From positions 1-64,000 of the forward strand of contig JBNRMV010000012.1 of the NCBI GenBank assembly GCA_050309775.1: a stretch of 64,000 bases of DNA. Direction: 5' to 3'. The position numbers and the translations under genes are program-made. Origin of the DNA: DTU072 sp050309775 (GTDB taxonomy: Bacteria; Bacillota; Clostridia; Christensenellales; DTU072). Below, piece by piece: positions 51,392-59,804 of the stretch (the stretch's first letter is position 1; each line of letters starts with the position of its first letter). The notes under the pieces are model-generated. The model saw nothing but the letters and a program-made list of their open reading frames with translations. It made no database searches and was not told the DNA's origin.

Positions 51392-52444
51392 TTAGTTGCC
51401 TATCATCCAATCAATATAAACCCCATAACCCTTTGTTGAATCATTCAAAAACACATGAGTAACAGCTCCGACAAGTTTATCGTTTTGAATAATCGGAGAA
51501 CCGCTCATACCCTGGACAATGCCGCCGGTTTTTTCCAACAATCTTTCGTCAGTGATTCTTATTACCATACCTTTTTGTTCCGGAATGTCCTGCTTGGCAT
51601 TTTTAATGATTTCTATTTCATATTTGTCGGGATTACAACCGTTTATAGTAGTGTAAATATGTGCTTTTCCCATTTTTACCTGACTTTTTGAGCCTATTGA
51701 AATCGGCTGCAACTCCTTAAAAACTTCTTTGTCGGCATATCCGAATATACCATAATTGTTGTTTTTATCAATGTTGCCTTTAGGCTTGCCGCCTTTTTCA
51801 AAAACTCCGCGCAACTCACCTGCCTTGCCGCTGCTGCCCTTTATTGCTCCGACAATGGTACAGCCGAAAATTTTGCCTGATTTATATAAATCTATATCCG
51901 GGTTTGTGGTGTCATAAATGCGATGTCCCAGTCCGCCGAACCGTCCGTCCGATGCTCTTACATATGTCAATGTGCCTACGCCGACAATGTCATTTCTTGC
52001 AATGATACCCAGTTTATATTCATTTAATGCCTCATCAAAAGCTGGCAGTACTTTTGTTAATTCTTTGACATTATTGCGTGTAAATTCTAATTTCAAAGGC
52101 TTTTTTCCCTTGCTAATATCTATAATTTTCTTTATGTCCGGAACTTTTGAAACGGTAATACCGTCAATTTTTGTTATCAAATCTCCGACAGCCAGTCCGC
52201 TTTCTTTAGCCGGGCATCGCTTGCCGTCCTTGCCTATGACATCGACAAAATTCGTTATTACTACACCGCCGGAATCGGCAATTACACCAATGGGTATACC
52301 CCCTAAATAAACCTTTTCTTCAGCAACCGCCGATGTGCTTTCTTCAATATATAATCCCGACGCGTTTGCGCTGATATTAACTATCGGAATGAAAATAAAT
52401 GTAAAACAAATCAAAAATAATACTATGTGAGCTATCTTCTTCAT
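51392..52444 (-). CDS. spoIVB: SpoIVB serine peptidase
   Basis: A forespore-secreted protease that triggers pro-sigma-K processing. The 350 residues have an N-terminal membrane anchor (KIAHIVLFLICFTFIFIPIV), a PDZ domain (about 50-125: VGDLITKIDGITVSKVPDIK) and the S55 domain with the catalytic serine S314 in GIVQGMSGSPIIQND and the probable histidine H174 in FGGLGHRIYD. It ends in HVFLNDSTKGYGVYIDWM, a family signature. The start is ATG 52444 after AAGGGAG. It follows recN, as in most spore formers. Confidence 0.95.
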   Translation of the reverse strand: MKKIAHIVLFLICFTFIFIPIVNISANASGLYIEESTSAVAEEKVYLGGIPIGVIADSGGVVITNFVDVIGKDGKRCPAKESGLAVGDLITKIDGITVSKVPDIKKIIDISKGKKPLKLEFTRNNVKELTKVLPAFDEALNEYKLGIIARNDIVGVGTLTYVRASDGRFGGLGHRIYDTTNPDIDLYKSGKIFGCTIVGAIKGSSGKAGELRGVFEKGGKPKGNIDKNNNYGIFGYADKEVFKELQPISIGSKSQVKMGKAHIYTTINGCNPDKYEIEIIKNAKQDIPEQKGMVIRITDERLLEKTGGIVQGMSGSPIIQNDKLVGAVTHVFLNDSTKGYGVYIDWMIGN

Positions 52445-52452
52445 TGGTAAAT

Positions 52453-52482
52453 CTCCCTTCGAATTTTAGTTTGGGTAGGGAG
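52453..52482 (-). promoter_or_regulatory. Hairpin pairing with the spoIVB ribosome binding site
   Basis: On the minus strand CTCCCT (52482-52477) can pair with AGGGAG (52458-52453), which is the core of the spoIVB Shine-Dalgarno sequence, around an 18-base loop. A short hairpin covering the ribosome binding site could lower translation. On the plus strand the same hairpin is followed by seven T, but no plus-strand gene precedes it. Confidence 0.35.
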
Positions 52483-52578
52483 TTTTTTTATATTATGGTA
52501 GCTTATCTTTGGAACATTTTGTATTATTTATGAAAATATAGTTCTAAATTAGCAACGAAATTGTAATACTATTCTAAA

Positions 52579-54285
52579 TTAGCGTTGTTTTTGGAGTAGT
52601 TTGTATTCATCTGCCCATGATTTGAGTTCTTTTGCATGGCTCAACCCTATTTGGCTGTTTTCTGCGCTGCCGGCTAAGCGCATGAGTTCGGCAAGCGTCT
52701 GGGCTTCGTCAAGCCTTGTTAGGTCGGTTATGGTCTTTCCTTCTTTGGTAGATTTTGAAATCAAATGGTGACAGTCGGACATTGACGCAAGTTGCGGCAA
52801 GTGCGTAACGGCAATGACTTGGCGAGATATAGCAATGTTATACAATTTCTTTGCCACCTCTTTGGCAATTTTTCCTGAGATGCCCGTGTCAATTTCGTCA
52901 AACACAAGAGTGTCAATATCGTCAATATCTGCGATAACATTTTTAAGCGCAAGCATAAATCTGGACATTTCGCCGCCGCTGGCAATTTTGGACAAGGGTT
53001 TGACCGGCTCTCCGAGATTTGGAGAAATCATAAATTCAATTTTGTCAGCGCCGTTCGGCGTCAGATTTTGCAAAATGTCCTCTTCGGTGTCGGGAAGTTC
53101 AATTTTTATTTCGAACACGGTATTTTTCATGCCGAGGTCATTCAGGTGACTTACAATGGCTTTTGAGAATGTTTGTGCGCTGTCTTTTCGGATTGCGCTC
53201 AATGTTTTGGCGCTTGCCACAAGCTCTTTTGTTACCTTAGATAAAGCATTGTTTAGTTTTGAGATAGTCAATTCTGCATTTTGCAGCAATTCCAGTCTGG
53301 TTTCGGCTTTTGACAAAAAGTTTTCGATATCTTCAATGGTCTTTCCGTACTTTTTCTTTAATAGTCGGATTTCTTCCAGTCTTTTTTCAATGTAATCAAT
53401 ATTTAGCGCATCCAAACCCTCTCCGCTGAGATTGTCGGATATTTCTTGACATATGTCGTCTATTTCGATGCGCGCGCCCTCAAGTCGGTCAATAATTTCG
53501 GACAGGCTATCGTCATATCTCAATATATAGTTCAGTTCTGACAACGCTCTTGATATTTTCGCCGATGCACACTCCGCCATATCTCCGCCCAGGTTTTCAT
53601 AAGCGGCAGACAACGCATTTGATATTTTCTGGAAGTTATAATACTTGTTTCTGTCGGCAAAAAGTTTTTCTTCCTCGCCCTCCGACGGCTTTGCGTTTAT
53701 GATTTCGTCAATTTGGTATGTCAGCAACCCTATTTCACGAATGCGCTCTTCCTCATCGCCGAATTGGCTAAGTTCTTGAGTTATTTGACGATACTTTTGC
53801 AAATGCTCTTGATATATCTGTTTAGCCTGAGCGGTTTTTGCCGAATAATTGTCAAGAATTTTTAGTTGCGTCGGCAATTTCAATAGCGATTGATGCTCGT
53901 TTTGGGAATGAATATCGACAAGTTGCCCCACAACCGCGCGCAGCGTTGCAAGTGTTACGATACGCCCATTTATGCGGCATTCGCTTCTGTCCTCTGTCAT
54001 CATGCGGTTTATGACGGTATAATCGTCCTTTTCTATGCCGTATTCGTCCAAAATGCTGTCTAATTGGGCATTGTTATTGTCAAAGACGACCTCAACACGA
54101 GCCGTACTTTCTCCAAATCGTATCAACGAGCGGTCGGCTCTGTCGCCCAATACAAAATGCAGGGAATCGATAATAATCGACTTGCCGGCGCCTGTTTCGC
54201 CGCTAAGGATATTCAGACCGCTGCCAAGTTCTATAGTAAGCTCTTGTATAAGAGCAATATTTTTTATGCTGAGTGAAACAATCAT
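52579..54285 (-). CDS. recN: DNA repair protein RecN
   Basis: SMC-like ATPase acting early in double-strand break repair. The 568 residues show Walker A LNILSGETGAGKSIIIDSLHF near the N-terminus, EVVFDNN and IHSQNEHQSLL, two coiled-coil arms, the ABC signature IASGGEMSRFMLALKNVI and Walker B TLVFDEIDTGISGKIAKEVAKKL, with VTHLPQLAS. Its first bases overlap the argR end by four bases. A 12-base direct repeat (TTCTAAATTAGC at 52542 and 52572) covers its stop codon. Confidence 0.97.
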   Translation of the reverse strand: MIVSLSIKNIALIQELTIELGSGLNILSGETGAGKSIIIDSLHFVLGDRADRSLIRFGESTARVEVVFDNNNAQLDSILDEYGIEKDDYTVINRMMTEDRSECRINGRIVTLATLRAVVGQLVDIHSQNEHQSLLKLPTQLKILDNYSAKTAQAKQIYQEHLQKYRQITQELSQFGDEEERIREIGLLTYQIDEIINAKPSEGEEEKLFADRNKYYNFQKISNALSAAYENLGGDMAECASAKISRALSELNYILRYDDSLSEIIDRLEGARIEIDDICQEISDNLSGEGLDALNIDYIEKRLEEIRLLKKKYGKTIEDIENFLSKAETRLELLQNAELTISKLNNALSKVTKELVASAKTLSAIRKDSAQTFSKAIVSHLNDLGMKNTVFEIKIELPDTEEDILQNLTPNGADKIEFMISPNLGEPVKPLSKIASGGEMSRFMLALKNVIADIDDIDTLVFDEIDTGISGKIAKEVAKKLYNIAISRQVIAVTHLPQLASMSDCHHLISKSTKEGKTITDLTRLDEAQTLAELMRLAGSAENSQIGLSHAKELKSWADEYKLLQKQR

Positions 54286-54731
54286 TTTTTGTGCATCAAA
54301 GTTTTTAGATATGTCATAACGCTTTCTACAAGGTCAAGGTTTTTTACTATTACCACCAAGGTGTCGTCACCGGCAAGTGTGCCAACAACACCTTCTATGT
54401 TGAGTTTGTCGATAATAACGCAGGCAGAATTTGCGCTGCCGCTCATTGTTTTGAGTACAATAAGGTTCATTGCCGTTTGGATGCTGACAACAGATTCTTT
54501 GAATATATTCAGCAATCGGGTGTTTTGGTCGTTTCCGGGGTTATAAAGATATTTATATCCTTTTGCCGAGGCGGCCTTGACAAGTCCAAGGTCTTTTATG
54601 TCCCGAGAAACCGTGGCTTGTGTAACACGAAAACCCGCCGCTATCAGTTCTTGCGTCAGTTCTGACTGTGTTTCAATATCCTTTTGGGCTATTAGTTCAA
54701 GTATTTTGTTGCGTCTGTCACTCCTTGTCAT
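54282..54731 (-). CDS. argR: Arginine repressor ArgR/AhrC
   Basis: Arginine-dependent hexameric regulator of arginine metabolism. The 149 residues have an N-terminal winged helix (RRNKILELIAQKDIETQSEL, TQATVSRDIKDLGLVK) and the C-terminal arginine-binding domain (SGSANSACVIIDKLNIEGVVGTLAGDDTLVVI, with the GT-AGDDT motif). The start is ATG 54731 after GGAGGA at 54737-54742; a longer in-frame extension overlaps nadK. The argR-recN order is conserved in Firmicutes. Confidence 0.96.
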   Translation of the reverse strand: MTRSDRRNKILELIAQKDIETQSELTQELIAAGFRVTQATVSRDIKDLGLVKAASAKGYKYLYNPGNDQNTRLLNIFKESVVSIQTAMNLIVLKTMSGSANSACVIIDKLNIEGVVGTLAGDDTLVVIVKNLDLVESVMTYLKTLMHKK

Positions 54732-54732
54732 A

Positions 54733-55578
54733 TCAATCCTCCGAAAAGCTGCAATTGTTGAGTTTTTGTGAGATATTGTCAAAATAATTGTACCCTTCAA
54801 GCCTGACAAACTTTGCCGTAAGATTTGAACGGGCTATTGCCACGCTTTCGCCGACTTGCATTTCTGCGACATCTTCACCGTCAAGGTTCAAAAATGCCGA
54901 TGGGTCTGCGCGCAGCAGATAAATTTTTACTTCCCTCTCATTGCTGATGACAAAGGGTCTGGATTTGAAAGAATGCGGACAAATCGGCGTCAGCACAAAG
55001 GCGCTGACATCGGGAGTTACTATGGGTCCGCCTGCCGAAAGAGAATATGCCGTCGACCCCGTCGGAGTGCTGACAATTAGCCCGTCCGAGCGTGTTCTGT
55101 TCATCAGTTGATTGTCGACCATTATGTCAAGATAGACCATTTTTGCACGGCTTCCTCTGGCTATAACCAGCTCATTAAGCGCAAGGTACTTCTTGTTGCG
55201 GAATGTTACTTCCAGCATTTCTCTTTTTTCGGTCTTTGTCTTGTTTTTGCATATCAAGGCAATGGATTTTTCGAGATTTGAGCGCTCAATTTCTGTCAAA
55301 AAGCCCAAGTTGCCGAGGTTTATGGCAAAAATAGCGCAATCGTGTTTTGCGCATTCCTGAACAATGCGCAGGATAGTTCCGTCTCCGCCGAATACAAAAA
55401 TAATGTCTGAAAATGCCGCCAAATCTTCGTTCGGCAGATACTGACAATCAAAATTCAAGCAAGAAAGGTCAGAGCTTAATGCAAAAGGCAGCCCCTTTTT
55501 CTTCAAAACAGCGGCAAGCTGCAGCGTAGCCTTGCCATTGTCATCTCTTGTTAAATTAGAATAGATTCCGAAACGCAT
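54733..55578 (-). CDS. nadK: NAD kinase
   Basis: Makes NADP from NAD with ATP or polyphosphate. The 281 residues show the GGDGT motif in IIFVFGGDGTILRIV, the downstream NLGNLGFLTEIE segment, LNELVIARG and the second conserved region SDGLIVSTPTGSTAYSLSAGGPIV. It starts at ATG 55578 following AAAGGTAC. It lies one base before argR and 61 bases after tlyA. Confidence 0.96.
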   Translation of the reverse strand: MRFGIYSNLTRDDNGKATLQLAAVLKKKGLPFALSSDLSCLNFDCQYLPNEDLAAFSDIIFVFGGDGTILRIVQECAKHDCAIFAINLGNLGFLTEIERSNLEKSIALICKNKTKTEKREMLEVTFRNKKYLALNELVIARGSRAKMVYLDIMVDNQLMNRTRSDGLIVSTPTGSTAYSLSAGGPIVTPDVSAFVLTPICPHSFKSRPFVISNEREVKIYLLRADPSAFLNLDGEDVAEMQVGESVAIARSNLTAKFVRLEGYNYFDNISQKLNNCSFSED

Positions 55579-55639
55579 TTTTTGTACCTTTTGCCTTTTT
55601 CATTATTATACATTATTATGTATAAAAAGTACAATATTT

Positions 55640-56356
55640 TTATTTACATCGCAAATATAACAAGTATTCTTTATTTTTATCAGCAAAATATTCAGGCGCA
55701 TTTATTGTGCCGACCACCTCAAACCCGTTATTGGCGCAAAATTCCTTAATGTCCGCTATTATTGTCTCAACAGTTTTTTGACTCTTAATTAAGCCCTTTT
55801 TGCTTAATTGGCTTTTTGTTGCTTCAAATTGCGGTTTAATCAGCGCAACAACCCTGCCGTTCAATTTCAAAATATTCCTGACACTAGGTAAGATCATTTT
55901 TAATGAAATAAAAGAAACATCTATGGTGACGAAATCAACTAATTCTCCGATATCATTGACTGACAGATACCTTGCATTCAAGTGAGGCAAAAAAACTATT
56001 TTGTCCGACATAAGATATTGCGGAAAATCAATGTCACCGACATCCACGGCATAGACTTTTTTTGCGTTGTTTGAGAGCAACACCTCGCTGAACCCTCCGT
56101 GCGCCGCCCCTATATCCGCGCATACAAGGTCTTTTACTTTTATGGAAAATTCATCAAACGCCTTTTGCAGCTTAAAGCTGCCAAGCGATGCAAAGTCAGG
56201 TTGCGTGATTTTTATATTGTCATTTTCGGATACATAAACAGATGTTTTAGTAGCCTGTTCGCCGTTCAACAACACAAACCCCATTTTTATCAGGTTTGCC
56301 GCGCGGCTCCTGGAACGCGCAAATCCTTTTTCAAAAAGATAACTGTCCAGCCTCAT
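55640..56356 (-). CDS. tlyA: TlyA family rRNA methyltransferase
   Basis: The 238 residues have an N-terminal S4 RNA-binding domain (MRLDSYLFEKGFARSRSRAANLIKMG) and an FtsJ-type methyltransferase (ADIGAAHGGFSEVLLSNNAKKVYAVDVG, TIDVSFISLKMILPSV, ALIKPQFEA). Homologues 2'-O-methylate rRNA, known as TlyA/YqxC. It overlaps oapA by four bases. In many genomes dxs stands between oapA and tlyA; here tlyA follows oapA directly. Confidence 0.94.
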   Translation of the reverse strand: MRLDSYLFEKGFARSRSRAANLIKMGFVLLNGEQATKTSVYVSENDNIKITQPDFASLGSFKLQKAFDEFSIKVKDLVCADIGAAHGGFSEVLLSNNAKKVYAVDVGDIDFPQYLMSDKIVFLPHLNARYLSVNDIGELVDFVTIDVSFISLKMILPSVRNILKLNGRVVALIKPQFEATKSQLSKKGLIKSQKTVETIIADIKEFCANNGFEVVGTINAPEYFADKNKEYLLYLRCK

Positions 56357-56979
56357 TTTTGCGCCTTAGGTTTATATACCAGACCAATAGCGCGGCTGGC
56401 AAACATAATGAGTTCCTTTGAATTCTTTATGGCTACTTTTTTGATAAACGCCTTGCCGCCGACAGTAACAGCGGCTACAAGACTTGATAAAATAATATTA
56501 AATATCCAAGCCTGAGGGTTGTCAAAGGCTATTTTTGCTATTATGGTGATTGAACATGCTCCGCTGACTATGCCGCAAATATCACCAATGACATCTGCGC
56601 AGATATTTGACACCTTTTCGGCATTCTTGACCAAAATTACGGCTATTTTTGCGCCGGGTACTTTGCGCGCCGCCATAGACAATAATGGCGACAGTTCGCA
56701 AGAAGCGGCAGCTATACCGATACCGTCAAATACTATATTGATAATAACAAGCAACAGCAACAATGACATTGCTATGATTATGTTGGCTTTTGATGCGGTT
56801 ATTTCGGTGATAAAACTAAAAACAAGCGAAAGTATAAGGGTAACAAAGGTTATTTTAATTGCCCAGAGATTTCGCTTTTTTTGTTTTGATTTCTTGTTGT
56901 TGTCTTTTTTTTCAGGCGTTTCTGCCTCTTGTTTTATGTCGGTCTTCATCATTTCAGATAAAAATAATTTCGGTGGCAT
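56353..56979 (-). CDS. oapA: OLE-associated membrane protein OapA
   Basis: A 208-residue protein with a highly basic cytoplasmic N-terminus (about residues 12-38, KKDNNKKSKQKKR) and four predicted membrane helices (about 39-60, 65-93, 128-152, 157-180). The third helix holds D129 and D133 in ADVIGDICGIVSG, the DxxxD motif characteristic of OapA, the protein that brings OLE RNA to the membrane. It stands directly downstream of the OLE-like RNA and upstream of tlyA. Identification rests on this context, topology and motif. The start could also be ATG 56952 or 56949; neither has a good ribosome binding site, whereas 56979 has AAGG 11 bases upstream. Confidence 0.88.
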   Translation of the reverse strand: MPPKLFLSEMMKTDIKQEAETPEKKDNNKKSKQKKRNLWAIKITFVTLILSLVFSFITEITASKANIIIAMSLLLLLVIINIVFDGIGIAAASCELSPLLSMAARKVPGAKIAVILVKNAEKVSNICADVIGDICGIVSGACSITIIAKIAFDNPQAWIFNIILSSLVAAVTVGGKAFIKKVAIKNSKELIMFASRAIGLVYKPKAQK

Positions 56980-56989
56980 AAACTAAGTA

Positions 56990-57590
56990 AACCTTGCGTC
57001 TTTGGTTCGGTAGGATTTCCCTACCGGGAACCTGTCGTCGCCGTACAGGCAGTTTCCTTTTAATCCCGATAGAATCGGATTGCTCCAGATTCAACCGAAT
57101 CGCCACTTAGAACACACTATAATCCTTAGCTTATACAGTCTAGAAGATTTCCTTAACAGACTTGATGTGGGTTATCCTCTTTTGCAGTATCAGTTTCATT
57201 CCGCAATCACATACTACTGTTGGCCAACAGGAACATGCTTAAAATCAGAAATCCACAGCCACCACTCAAGGCAAGCTACACTGCACACAGACATTGATTA
57301 CCGCGATGCAGGTTTAATCCCTGGCAGTAGACTTGCATCCACCAAACAGGGTCTCCACGATAGTTGGGTCGGCTCCCGTATGCCATTACGGGACGCCCAA
57401 TTATCTTAACTCCCAGCACCAGCCCTGATTTGGGCAACCAAGGCCAGCACAAGGAACTTCATCGATTTGCTCTTTAACGGTATTTTAACCCCGTCTTCGC
57501 GCACATCGCACCTGACTAGAATACTGTGCCACCGTGCATACATATTAGCACACTTTTATAGTTTATGCAAATAATTTATGAAAAATGCCG
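56990..57590 (-). ncRNA. ole: OLE RNA (ornate, large, extremophilic)
   Basis: A 620-base gene-free interval between ispA and oapA on the minus strand, higher in GC than other gaps here and full of short inverted repeats: CGGTAGG/CCTACCG (57008-57026), CCTGT/ACAGG (57031-57049), and a composite stem TTGGG...CCCAA with CCCGTA/TACGGG inside (57364-57400). Size (about 600 nt), the neighbours xseA-xseB-ispA upstream and oapA-tlyA downstream, and cotranscription direction are those of known OLE RNAs. These RNAs form membrane complexes with OapA and are linked to tolerance of alcohols, cold and magnesium stress. Exact ends are estimated; no promoter of its own was found. Confidence 0.88.
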
Positions 57591-57599
57591 GCAAACAAC

Positions 57600-58418
57600 T
57601 TATTTCTGACGAAAAACAACGCTTTTCGTCAGTTCAATCAAATTTTTTGCCTCATTGCCATACTTTGAAAATATCTCCTCTATCTCCTTGTACAGCGAAT
57701 TTACTGTTTTTTCCGCTTGATTTTTGCCAAAATATGAGGAATATGATTTTTTGTCGGCATCAAGCATGTCATCGGTCAACTGAAAAATTATACCCAATTT
57801 TTCGCCAAACACCGCCATATCGTTGTATACCGCCTCATTTTTATGCAAATAGCAAGGAATAAGCGCTGCGGCTTTTATCAATGCGGCAGTCTTTTTTGCG
57901 TACATTGAAAGCATTTGTTCGGGTGAAGCGTCGCGCTGCAATGTAAGGTCTTCAACTTGCCCGCCTACCATGCCCTTTGCCCCTGCGCATTCAGCTAAAA
58001 GAATAGCCGAACTGAATAGTTTGTTGTCAAAACTAACTGCTTTGAGTGCAACTTCATAAGCTAAGTTCAGCAAAGCGTCACCAGCAAGTATGGCAATGGC
58101 TTCGCCATATACCTTATGCGTTGATGGTCTGCCTCTGCGGAAATCGTCATTGTCCATAGACGGCAAATCGTCATGTATCAATGAATATGTGTGTATGAGT
58201 TCAATGGCGATAGCAAAATCCGCAACTTTTGTCCAACTAATTCCAAGGAACTCCGCAGATAAGCGCATTATCAGCGGTCGGATTCTTTTGCCGCCGCCAA
58301 ATACAGAATATTCCATAGCGGAGTATAGTTTTTCGGGGTAAAGCCCTTTTTTCTCCTCAAAAAAACGCCGCAAACCCGTTTCAAACTCATCTATCATTTG
58401 CAAATTTTCTTTATTCAT
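57600..58418 (-). CDS. ispA: Polyprenyl (farnesyl/geranyl) diphosphate synthase
   Basis: Builds farnesyl or geranylgeranyl diphosphate from isopentenyl diphosphate. The 272 residues have GGGKRIRPLIMRLSAE, the first aspartate-rich motif in YSLIHDDLPSMDNDDFRRGRPSTH and the second in IFQLTDDMLDADK. The start is ATG 58418, eight bases inside the xseB end, with GAGG six bases upstream; a TTG at 58430 is less likely. The OLE RNA begins just after its stop at 57600. Confidence 0.95.
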   Translation of the reverse strand: MNKENLQMIDEFETGLRRFFEEKKGLYPEKLYSAMEYSVFGGGKRIRPLIMRLSAEFLGISWTKVADFAIAIELIHTYSLIHDDLPSMDNDDFRRGRPSTHKVYGEAIAILAGDALLNLAYEVALKAVSFDNKLFSSAILLAECAGAKGMVGGQVEDLTLQRDASPEQMLSMYAKKTAALIKAAALIPCYLHKNEAVYNDMAVFGEKLGIIFQLTDDMLDADKKSYSSYFGKNQAEKTVNSLYKEIEEIFSKYGNEAKNLIELTKSVVFRQK

Positions 58419-58614
58419 CGTCAACCTCAATTTTTTGCATATCAGCGTTCAGCAGTTCAAACTGACCTTTGAGTTCGTTCAACTCTTTCAGACAGTCTTT
58501 TGCCGTCTTTATGCCGTCTGCGTACAGTTTCAGGCTCTCCTCAAGCGTAATTTTTTCGCTATCAAGTTTCTTGACTATTTGTTCAAGTTTTTGGGCGTTT
58601 TTTTCATAACTCAT
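58411..58614 (-). CDS. xseB: Exodeoxyribonuclease VII small subunit
   Basis: A 67-residue helical protein, typical for XseB, with LEQIVKKLDSEKITLEESLKLY and an acidic tail. It forms the nuclease with XseA, which degrades single-stranded DNA. Its start overlaps xseA by four bases and its end overlaps ispA by eight. Confidence 0.95.
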   Translation of the reverse strand: MSYEKNAQKLEQIVKKLDSEKITLEESLKLYADGIKTAKDCLKELNELKGQFELLNADMQKIEVDDE

Positions 58615-59804
58615 TTTGTTTGCTCCGTTGTTTGGGTAATTATTGCCTGCGCGCTGCCGTCATACGCATATATATTTATTATATCATCCTTTTGCAATTC
58701 CGCAATGCCCGAAACTGCCGTTTGGTCTTTTGTCACACGAAAATAGCCCTTTTGCAGTAATTTTGACGGGTTCATACTGTCAAGCGATTGCAAAAAGCGT
58801 TGCAAATCGGTCTCTCGTCTGTTTATATTCCTTTCAACGGCTCTGCGCATTGTTTCTTTGTGCGCTTTAATGCGGTACTTTTGTTGTGACAACAGTTGTC
58901 CCCAGCGATAGCCTATTTCGGATATATTAAAGATGACACGCGCACGCGCGTTTTCAAGCAGCCTTGCCTGTGTACGGTATAGCTGATGCTGCATATCGGC
59001 AATATAGTCTTTTTGCGATTGAATGTCGTATCCCACTCTCTCCGCCGCTGCCGTCGGCGTGATGGCTCTTTCGTCAGCCACAAAGTCGCAAAGCGTATAA
59101 TCTGTTTCGTGTCCGACAGCCGATATTATCGGAGTGTTGGCGTCAAAAATTGTACGGGCAAGCGTTTCGTCATTGAATGGCAACAAGTCTTCAAATGAGC
59201 CGCCGCCTCTGCCTATGACAATGACATCAAACCCCCTATTGTCGGCATTCTGTAAGGCTTTTGTTATTTCCTTTGCCGCAAATTCACCTTGCACTCTGAC
59301 ATCTATAAGAGTTAGTTTTTGTTGGGTGTTATATTTATAAATCGTCGTCATTATGTCCTGAATAGCCGCGCCCTTTGCGCTGGTTATTATGGCAATATTG
59401 TTGGGGAATTGCGGAACTTTCTTCTTGTATTGAGCGTCAAACAGCCCTTCCTGCTTAAGTTTTTGTTTAAGTTCCTCAAGTTTTTGATAGAGAGCGCCTG
59501 CTCCGAACAGTTCTATTTTGTATGCCGTAAGCGACAATCGACCTGTCTTGACATAATAGTCTGGTCTGCCCGTGACAAGCACTTCCTCGCCGTTTTTTGG
59601 GATATATGTGCGTTTGCAATCAAAACACAGTATGGAAAGCTGGGCATTTTTGTCCTTAAGCGTAAAATAGCAGTGTCCGCCTACGACGCTGACACCGCTT
59701 GCTTCGCCGACAACCGGCACATTGTAAAGTGTTGTTTCTTCTTGAAAAATATTCCTTACATAGGTATTAAATTGTTCGACTGTAAGATATCTTTTATTTG
59801 CCAT
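58611..59804 (-). CDS. xseA: Exodeoxyribonuclease VII large subunit
   Basis: The 397-residue catalytic subunit. An N-terminal OB fold (YLTVEQFNTYVRNIFQEE, GHCYFTLKDKNAQL) is followed by the nuclease core with NIAIITSAKGAAIQDIMTTI, DVIVIGRGGGSFEDLLPFNDETLARTI, AVGHETDYTLCDFVADERAITPTAAAE, then a coiled-coil region. The start is ATG 59804, inside the folD end (overlap of 11 bases); ten further codons upstream are not supported by the family. Confidence 0.96.
   Translation of the reverse strand: MANKRYLTVEQFNTYVRNIFQEETTLYNVPVVGEASGVSVVGGHCYFTLKDKNAQLSILCFDCKRTYIPKNGEEVLVTGRPDYYVKTGRLSLTAYKIELFGAGALYQKLEELKQKLKQEGLFDAQYKKKVPQFPNNIAIITSAKGAAIQDIMTTIYKYNTQQKLTLIDVRVQGEFAAKEITKALQNADNRGFDVIVIGRGGGSFEDLLPFNDETLARTIFDANTPIISAVGHETDYTLCDFVADERAITPTAAAERVGYDIQSQKDYIADMQHQLYRTQARLLENARARVIFNISEIGYRWGQLLSQQKYRIKAHKETMRRAVERNINRRETDLQRFLQSLDSMNPSKLLQKGYFRVTKDQTAVSGIAELQKDDIINIYAYDGSAQAIITQTTEQTK

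Noticed and set aside
52542..52583. 12-base direct repeat at the recN end as a mobile-element footprint
   Set aside because: Too short and AT-rich, no element between the copies; probably a local slippage.
57080..57409. A 109-codon plus-strand frame within the ispA-oapA gap
   Set aside because: It lies on the opposite strand to the whole operon, has no ribosome binding site and no recognisable protein features, and sits over the structured RNA.
56990..57590. tmRNA, RNase P RNA, SRP RNA or group II intron for the large RNA
   Set aside because: No tag-peptide frame or tRNA-like ends, no GAGGAAAGTCC-type RNase P core, no domain V-like hairpin or reverse transcriptase; the OLE context fits far better.
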